This document shows positions 58,746-64,000 of a DNA stretch of 64,000 bases, in pieces. The notes under the pieces were generated by a model that did not search any database, was not told the origin of the DNA, and saw only the letters and a program-made list of their open reading frames with translations. Source of the stretch: Dendrophyllia cribrosa (taxonomy: Eukaryota; Cnidaria; Anthozoa; Scleractinia; Dendrophylliidae); contig JAJLRJ010000005.1 in NCBI GenBank assembly GCA_024195265.1, positions 28,724,973 through 28,788,972 of the forward strand, given 5' to 3'. The translations under genes and the position numbers were made by a program. Numbering within the stretch: position 1 is the stretch's first letter; each line of letters begins with the position of its first letter.

Positions 58746-59369
58746 ATGGCCCCACCTAGAGGCGCTTGGCGTGCTTTTCCTGTCAATTCAAATTTTTCGC
58801 CCACTTCTGCTGCAGAGCGACGAGCGAACTCGGGATTTGATGCCCCAAGAAAGAAGGCCACTACCGATCGTTTTGGGAGACCCAACCGAGCCGTGAAAGC
58901 CAGTATTGCCTTGAAAAAAGGAATCAAGACAGCCAATGCGGCGACAGCGGGAGCGATTTTAGCGGCCACTTTGGGCGGTGTGCTTGCAAGTCAACTCTCG
59001 AAAAAGAAAAAAAAGAAGAAGAAGAAGCAAGAACAACAAGGTGCAGGCAAAAGATCAAGGGGATGGCGCATGCAAGAACAAGCCGACTGGTTATCGGGGT
59101 TGACGGATCGCCGGACGTTTTCGGAGGACATAAAAAGAGCCAGCAACGAACAATTGCGAGCTCTGACCGATCTGATACGTAATCTCTACGACAACGTGAT
59201 CCAAGTACCCGCTTACGTCAAAACCCCTCTCCTGGGTAACAGGAAAACGATTCGACGCATCAGTGCACTGACGACGCCTTTGCACGAAAGAAAGAGGCTC
59301 TTAAGAAGAGTAGGAGGAGAAAAACTCGTTCCCTTTTTGCAAGCCGGACTAGACGCCTTGTCGTCATGA
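58746..59369 (+). CDS. Hydrophobic-polyLys protein with conserved C-terminal domain, 207 aa
   Basis: The N-terminus is Pro/Arg-rich, then comes a hydrophobic segment (NAATAGAILAATLGGVLASQ) and a run of nine lysines. The C-terminal 90 residues (SNEQLRALTDLIRNLYDNVI, KTIRRISALTTPLHERKRLL, GGEKLVPFLQAGLD) form a helical domain of a type I recognise as recurrent in Polinton gene sets just before the last gene. The start at 58746 follows a TATA-like box; the upstream in-frame ATG at 58665 would lie in the previous gene. The stop overlaps the next ATG by four bases (ATGA). Confidence 0.6.
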   Translation: MAPPRGAWRAFPVNSNFSPTSAAERRANSGFDAPRKKATTDRFGRPNRAVKASIALKKGIKTANAATAGAILAATLGGVLASQLSKKKKKKKKKQEQQGAGKRSRGWRMQEQADWLSGLTDRRTFSEDIKRASNEQLRALTDLIRNLYDNVIQVPAYVKTPLLGNRKTIRRISALTTPLHERKRLLRRVGGEKLVPFLQAGLDALSS

Positions 59370-60274
59370 CGGACAAATACGCTCGAGAGATGATGTTGGT
59401 GCCCAAAGATCCCCCCTGGATGAAACCGCCGGTTCCCTTTCTACCCGATTCATCCCGTCAATGGGGAAGGGGTGAACAAACACCCCCCGACCCCAACGAA
59501 GCCTACTGGAAACGTCAATTCTTGACGGACCAATTGGTCAATGCCCCTCGTTTGGATCGCGTCATGCGTGTCATGGATGCCATGAAGAGCGTGGAAGGTG
59601 AAGGGCAACCGCCCAAGTTACCTTCGTACGGAAGTAAGAGCAGCGAATACTTTCGACTTCAGAATCAACTACGACACATGATAGACCCCCGTCAGACCTC
59701 TGCGCTCTTGAGAAGACCTCCCCCTCTTTCGGCGGCGGAAAACCAAGCCCGAACGGATGATATTATTCCCCCCAAACCACCCCTTGGATCCACACTTCCA
59801 CCACCTCCCAAGTCATTTCAAGAAGCGCACCAGCAATCAAAGAACATTGACAAACAATTGGAAAACTTCATCAACGTGGCTAAACAGAATTTGGACGAGG
59901 CCAAGCGCGCCGGCAATAATCCTAACGAGGTGAAAATGGCTGATCTAGATTGGCAAGTGGCTCAAAAGTCTGCTGAAGTCATACGAGAGTTGGACGATCA
60001 ATTAAACTCAGAAAACTATGGTTTGCCCTTCAGCGACCTCAAATACTGGACCACGGACAAAGACACATTCGATGCTGCCGTGGAAGCACACAAAAGAGAG
60101 CTGCTGGAACGTCGTGACAAACTGTGGGGTCAACTGGAAACAGAATATCAAGAGCACAAGGAAAGCATGAAACAGAGAGAAAAGCAAAGACAAGCCAAGA
60201 TAGAAAACATTATTCAAAAAGGAAAAGGGGTCGCCTTGAAACGACACAAACCTCGCGGTTGGGTGCAAGAGTAA
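59366..60274 (+). CDS. Coiled-coil protein, last gene of the element, 302 aa
   Basis: It begins TDKYAREMMLVPKDPPWMKP, has a Pro-rich linker (IIPPKPPLGSTLPPPPKSF), then long charged helices (NIDKQLENFINVAKQNLDEA, RDKLWGQLETEYQEHKESMK) and a basic end. The MxLVP-like start is a feature I associate with the terminal gene of Polinton virion modules. The start overlaps the previous stop (ATGA), suggesting linked expression. AATAAA at about 60360 provides the poly(A) signal. Function unknown; a structural or tail-like role is a guess. Confidence 0.6.
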   Translation: MTDKYAREMMLVPKDPPWMKPPVPFLPDSSRQWGRGEQTPPDPNEAYWKRQFLTDQLVNAPRLDRVMRVMDAMKSVEGEGQPPKLPSYGSKSSEYFRLQNQLRHMIDPRQTSALLRRPPPLSAAENQARTDDIIPPKPPLGSTLPPPPKSFQEAHQQSKNIDKQLENFINVAKQNLDEAKRAGNNPNEVKMADLDWQVAQKSAEVIRELDDQLNSENYGLPFSDLKYWTTDKDTFDAAVEAHKRELLERRDKLWGQLETEYQEHKESMKQREKQRQAKIENIIQKGKGVALKRHKPRGWVQE

Positions 60275-60538
60275 GAAAGTTGTTCAGAAAAAAGAGACGT
60301 TTAAGACGTTAAGTTGTCACTATTTAAATTGTTGACCTGTTTTCACAACAAGATTGTTGTAATAAAGTTGCTTTAAAATGGTCAAAACACGTGTGCTCTT
60401 TTTCTTGCACTAACCGGTTTTTTGAATAAGAATTCATCAAAAAAAAGTAATCAAAAAAAAAACAATCTGCGTGGTTCATTGTCTGATGAACCAAATCAAA
60501 CAAGGCAAGACTCCTTTGTGGCCACAAGTAACGAGAAA

Positions 60539-60598
60539 AGGCCCACTGGTAGTGTAGACTCTCGCCAAGGTCACAGGTTCGATTCCCGTTGGGGCCCC
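60539..60598 (+). tRNA. Truncated tRNA-like sequence in right TIR
   Basis: GGCCCACTGGTAGTG...CTCTCGCC...GGTTCGATTCCCG...GGGGCCCC has an A-box remnant, a full B box and a 3' acceptor strand, but the anticodon arm is missing. It occurs only in the right arm. Confidence 0.35.
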
Positions 60599-60781
60599 AA
60601 AAAAATCAACAAGAACATTCGAAAACAAGAAAACGAAAAACAAGCAAGAAAAACACAAAACAAAAAGCACTCTCACTTTCTGGAAACGCTTGGTTGACAA
60701 AACAAATTGCCCTTCAAAGACAAGAGACGTCAGCGAAGGGCTTCCTCGTAGCCTGAGGGGTGGCGTCAGCTTTTTTCCCTT

Positions 60782-60989
60782 TATAAAGGCTCGCGCTTTG
60801 TTCTTTTTTCATTCTTCTCTCATTCGCTTACAACGCAAAGCCAGACGAGCTGCTCGGCAGAAGAAAACAGTAATGGGTGCAAGATTATCGCAAACACTTG
60901 GGACGAGACGATTTCAATTTAAACTCTTTTATCGTCGAGCCAGGTCCCGCTGTGGTTCGCGCGTGGTCTGGAGCCAAGTGATGGCGTAA
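60782..60989 (+). promoter_or_regulatory. Outward TATA promoter and 38-aa ORF in right TIR
   Basis: TATAAAGG at 60782-60789 faces outward. It is followed by CATTCTTCTCTCATTCG, which resembles initiator sequence, and an ATG at 60873 opening a 38-codon basic ORF (MGARLSQTLG...). The left TIR has the mirror image (TATA 46596-46603, ORF 46512-46396 on the minus strand). Function unknown; the ORF may be chance. Confidence 0.4.
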
Positions 60990-62280
60990 GCCGGGTTTTT
61001 CCAGGAAAACGCTGTTCTGAGAAAGACAAGAAAGATTTTTTCACGGCGTGAAAACAAAGATGGTTCCTCGCTAAAAAATCAGACAACTCTCCTCGTGGAA
61101 GGTTTAAGAGGTGGCTTTGGAAAAAGGACAACCTTTTCGGCAAAAGAAAGGGATTTTTGTACTGCAAAATCCTTCCGCAGGTTCGTAGTTTGTTTGTTTG
61201 TCTTTGCTCGATTCGTCATGCCGGTTTTTCCAGGAAAACGCTGTTCTGAGAAAGACAAGAAAGATTTTTTCACGGCGTGAAAACAAAGATGGTTCCTCGC
61301 TAAAAAATCAGACAACTCTCCTCGTGGAAGGTTTAAGAGGTGGCTTTGGAAAAAGGACAACCTTTTCGGCAAAAGAAAGGGATTTTTGTACTGCAAAATC
61401 CTTCCGCAGGTTCGTAGTTTGTTTGTTTGTCTTTGCTCGATTCGTCATGCGAGGAAAATTTGATTTGTTTAAAATACTTTCACGTTTCTTCTTTCAAACG
61501 AGTTTTCTGCGAGTATTGAATTCAAACTATTTTTTTTTTCTTTTTTCATTCACGGAATGTCCCGGAGGCGAGCCAAGATGATTTTCGTTCTAACATGCGA
61601 TGGAATCGAAAGAGAAAGAGAACCTGATTTACGACACGTCTTCGCGGAAAATGTCTGACTTTGAATTTTTTGCCCTGAAGGTTTTCATGCGGTCTAATTA
61701 CCAAGTGATTGCTTGTATTATGTTCTGTTAAAAGAATTATTCAGCGCTCGATGATAAGCGCTTTTATCACCATAACATCCAGATAAATTTTGCTCAAACC
61801 CCGATCGGAAAGTTACTCAAGAAAAGAAGAAAGCGTTAATCCTTGAAATTTTTTCTTGTTGATGATTTTCATTAAACACGTTATTGAACTTTCATCTTTG
61901 TGTGGGCTTCTTCTTTCATATTGGGGATTTTGACTACTTCCCCAATTCATTCCCCAGGAGGATCGTACACAGGGAAATTTGACCACTTCCCCCAAAAAAA
62001 AAAAAAAAAATTTGAAAAAATTTTTTGAAAAAATTCGATACTCAAAATCACCTATATAAATCAAAAATTGAAAAAAAAACTTCAAAAAAAAATTCAAAAA
62101 AATTTGAAAAAAAATTGAAAAATAATTCTAGTCAAAATCCCCTATATAACGTTGGGTTAACGTCAGCTGACGTCAGCGATGACGTATATAGGGACTTTTG
62201 ACCATTTCCCCATTTCAAAATCCAACATGGGCGTGGTTAGGAAAAAATGACCATTTCCCTCCTAGCCCCCCCTTACTACT

Positions 62281-62285
62281 GCAGG
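62281..62285. repeat. Target-site duplication, right copy (GCAGG)
   Basis: Matches 45078-45082 and directly abuts the right TIR. Confidence 0.85.
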
Positions 62286-62692
62286 GTCCAACAGTTGTGG
62301 ATTCCATGTAGTGAGACGATGCACATGAGAATCGTAAATAAAATCAATAACGCGATTACATATCATGCTGAGGACAGGAACTGGCCTACCAAACCGGAGA
62401 ATAAGGTCGCTGTATCGACAAGGATATGCCATTCTTCGTAAAACCATGCACAATCCTTCCATTCCATCGCTAACAGTTCGCTGTACACAAGTGAACCTGT
62501 CAGGAATTCCCAGAGCGTTGGCAAGAAGTGGCAGGTCTCTCTTTTCGAATCGAAATTCTGCTTTGCACTCCGTTTCATCCAGGTCTTCGAGAGAAAATCG
62601 GCCGTCATCGCCGTAAGGAAAATCCGGATTTTTCGACGTGTACGTTTGCCAGAGCACTAGAAATTCATCATCGTCTATTAAGTGGCAGTCCC
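62281..62692 (-). pseudogene. PIF/Harbinger transposase, 5' half
   Basis: The minus-strand frame reads SKNPDFPYGDDGRFSLEDLD, ECKAEFRFEKRDLPLLANAL, SDGMEGLCMVLRRMAYPCRY and HRLTTWNPQLLDPA, the N-terminal half of a HARBI1-like transposase. It then runs into the element at 62280. The code resumes in the same frame at 45082 once the element and one GCAGG copy are discounted. The first Met of the open frame is at 62657, but coding similarity begins slightly upstream, near 62690. Confidence 0.8.
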
Positions 62693-63745
62693 GCTAAAAG
62701 CGGTCCACTCGATTTCGCGACCAAAAACAGTTTCCCTTTATTTTTTGCTGGTGAAAAGGCTTTGGTACACATGTATGAAATACACAATTCTTTTTTTCAA
62801 ATTCTTTATTTTCGCCCTGCTACAAGCAAAAAACGAATTCAGGCCGTCTCGGCCTTTTCGACGGTGATCGGAAGACTAAAATTGATGGTTTTTGAGAGGC
62901 GCTCTACGCAGAAACAAATGCAGTTGAAGACATTTTGTGTAGGTCATGTTTCTAAGCTAAACTAGAGTAGTTTACAGACAAAGTGTAAAAAATTTCAATA
63001 AAATGTTAAGCAAGCTGAAGCAACTTAAAGACAACCCACTCTGAAGCCTATATTCAGACACTGAAAATGGGGCAAGAACGAGGGAAAATTTCTCAAACGT
63101 TGCGGCCTAAACTTGGTTTTAAAACCACGTCACAATAAAGTTCTTACCTTATTTTATCGAGTTATAAGCTCAAACGTGTGGGTATCCTCCGGGATCGCAA
63201 GCGAGAAGAGATTATAATCAGCCATTGACAGTTTGTTTACATATTATCGGTCGTGCAAAAGGTCATTTGCATTACTCTTCGGCTCTTCCAAAATGTTTCT
63301 ATTGAGGCTTGAATTCGATTGTAGTTCTCCAAGATAAATGTCGACAGCTTCTTTAATACTTCTGCGTCAGAATTAGATCGAGAACAGATGTAAAAGTTAC
63401 AATAAGTTGAATAATCTTCATGGCGGCGACACGTTCCGGGCTCGACAAAGCAAACAACGAGGGCTTTTAGCATGTTTCGGAGAAATCTTCATTAAAATCA
63501 GTACTTGATCCAAATTCTCTGCTCCACTAACGAGTATTAAAGGTTTTCCACGTCCCTACAATAAAAAGAAAGTCAAAGTTTATTCTGATCCACGATTTTA
63601 TACTGTTGAAATTCACCCGTGGCGGAATCTTAACTTGACCGTGGCATGCAAATATCGTATAATTTGAAAAAAATTAAAGACAACCAGAAGTTTCACTGCG
63701 ATACGTGAACTACTCACCGGTGAGAGGTTGAAATATATGAATAAC
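62693..63745. other. Flanking sequence, no supported gene
   Basis: A minus-strand ORF at 63237-63473 (78 codons) has no recognisable family. Nothing else is convincing. Confidence 0.4.
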
Positions 63746-63999
63746 TTGAGTTTAAGATTCGTTTTTAAGGGCTACTCGCCAAGCGACAGCAAAAAGTTTT
63801 TTCGCTTGAAAATGTGTAGATCCGTTACAAGGTCTTCGAGCACTTGGCTTGTGTCATAACTTGTCACACAATGTTATCAAGGTCGCGTGACAAAGGTAGT
63901 TGCCTCTTGAATGCGCGATGTAACGGATACGCACATTTTGAAGCTAAGAAAACTTTCTGCGGTCGCTTGGCGAGAAGCCCTTAAAAACGAATCTGAAAC
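63746..63999. mobile_element. Hairpin MITE at window end
   Basis: TTAAGATTCGTTTTTAAGGG with CTCGCCAAGCGAC at the left returns as GCTTGGCGAG with CCCTTAAAAACGAATCT at the right. About 250 bp. It may continue beyond the window. Confidence 0.7.
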
Positions 64000-64000
64000 T

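Larger units (their letters stand above)
45083..62280. mobile_element. Polinton/adintovirus-like integrated element, 17,198 bp, no PolB
   Basis: It is bounded by long inverted repeats starting AGTAGTAAGGGGGGG (5'-AG...CT-3', as known for Polintons) and a 5-bp duplication. It contains integrase, major and minor capsid-type proteins, an adenain-like protease and a packaging ATPase, the Polinton/adintovirus virion module. Most ORFs are open from ATG to stop, and the TIR arms agree closely by eye, which implies recent insertion. The protein-primed DNA polymerase B that defines autonomous members is absent: the only sizeable open frames are the ones listed here and none has polymerase motifs. Left block: GRF protein, orphan proteins, integrase. 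Right block: virion genes, all plus strand. Confidence 0.85.
60412..62280. repeat. Right terminal inverted repeat, ~1,869 bp
   Basis: Inverse of the left arm, about 110 bp longer because of an arm-specific insertion (about 60471-60597) that contains a tRNA-like end. It carries the same 229-bp tandem pair and outward TATA box (60782-60789). Confidence 0.9.

Noticed and set aside
45083..62280. Classification as a retrovirus because of the integrase
   Set aside because: There is no reverse transcriptase, gag or LTR; the capsid, protease and packaging ATPase are of DNA-virus type and the ends are inverted repeats.

Overview
The window is eukaryotic nuclear DNA, most likely from an anthozoan cnidarian and probably a stony coral. 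That assignment is inference. It rests on AT-rich, MITE-crowded introns, on palindromic and TIR repeat families I recognise as common in coral genomes, and on a Roc-COR/Death/TIR immune-type gene.

1-29,600 is one large plus-strand gene entering from the left. I place 18 exons whose GT/AG sites and phases join without a break. The product (about 1,410 residues visible) reads: a tyrosine-kinase-like domain with its catalytic motifs lost, an SH3 domain split over two exons, a Roc GTPase, COR, a cysteine-rich tail, a Death domain and a SARM1-like TIR domain. Its introns hold a SAP-like single-exon ORF, a Penelope GIY-YIG remnant, a tRNA-derived SINE, a 2.2 kb foldback element, several MITEs, a 167-base poly-G run inside one MITE, and a Mutator-like element carrying a RecQ-helicase fragment.

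29,600-45,082 is repeat-dominated. It contains MITEs, the 3' end of a LINE followed directly by a broken RLE-type non-LTR retrotransposon, more palindromic MITEs, a degenerate minus-strand Ty3/gypsy pol with one candidate LTR, a Q-rich ORF fragment, and the 3' half of a PIF/Harbinger transposase gene.

45,083-62,280 is a 17.2 kb Polinton/adintovirus-like integrated element. Its terminal inverted repeats are about 1.76 and 1.87 kb, its termini are 5'-AG...CT-3', and it is flanked by a 5-bp duplication. It interrupts the Harbinger transposase gene, whose reading frame continues in register across the site. Its genes are largely intact: a GRF zinc-finger protein, two orphan proteins, a retroviral-type integrase with chromodomain, a duplicated penton-like protein, a basic virion-like protein, a double-jelly-roll-type major capsid protein, two small basic proteins, an adenain-like protease, a packaging ATPase, and five further proteins, several with a hydrophobic segment followed by polylysine. 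There is no DNA polymerase B anywhere in it, although integration, capsid, maturation and packaging functions all appear present. It therefore looks like a capsid-competent element whose replication must be supplied by something else. This is the most unusual object in the window.

62,281-64,000 holds the 5' half of the split transposase and a terminal hairpin MITE.
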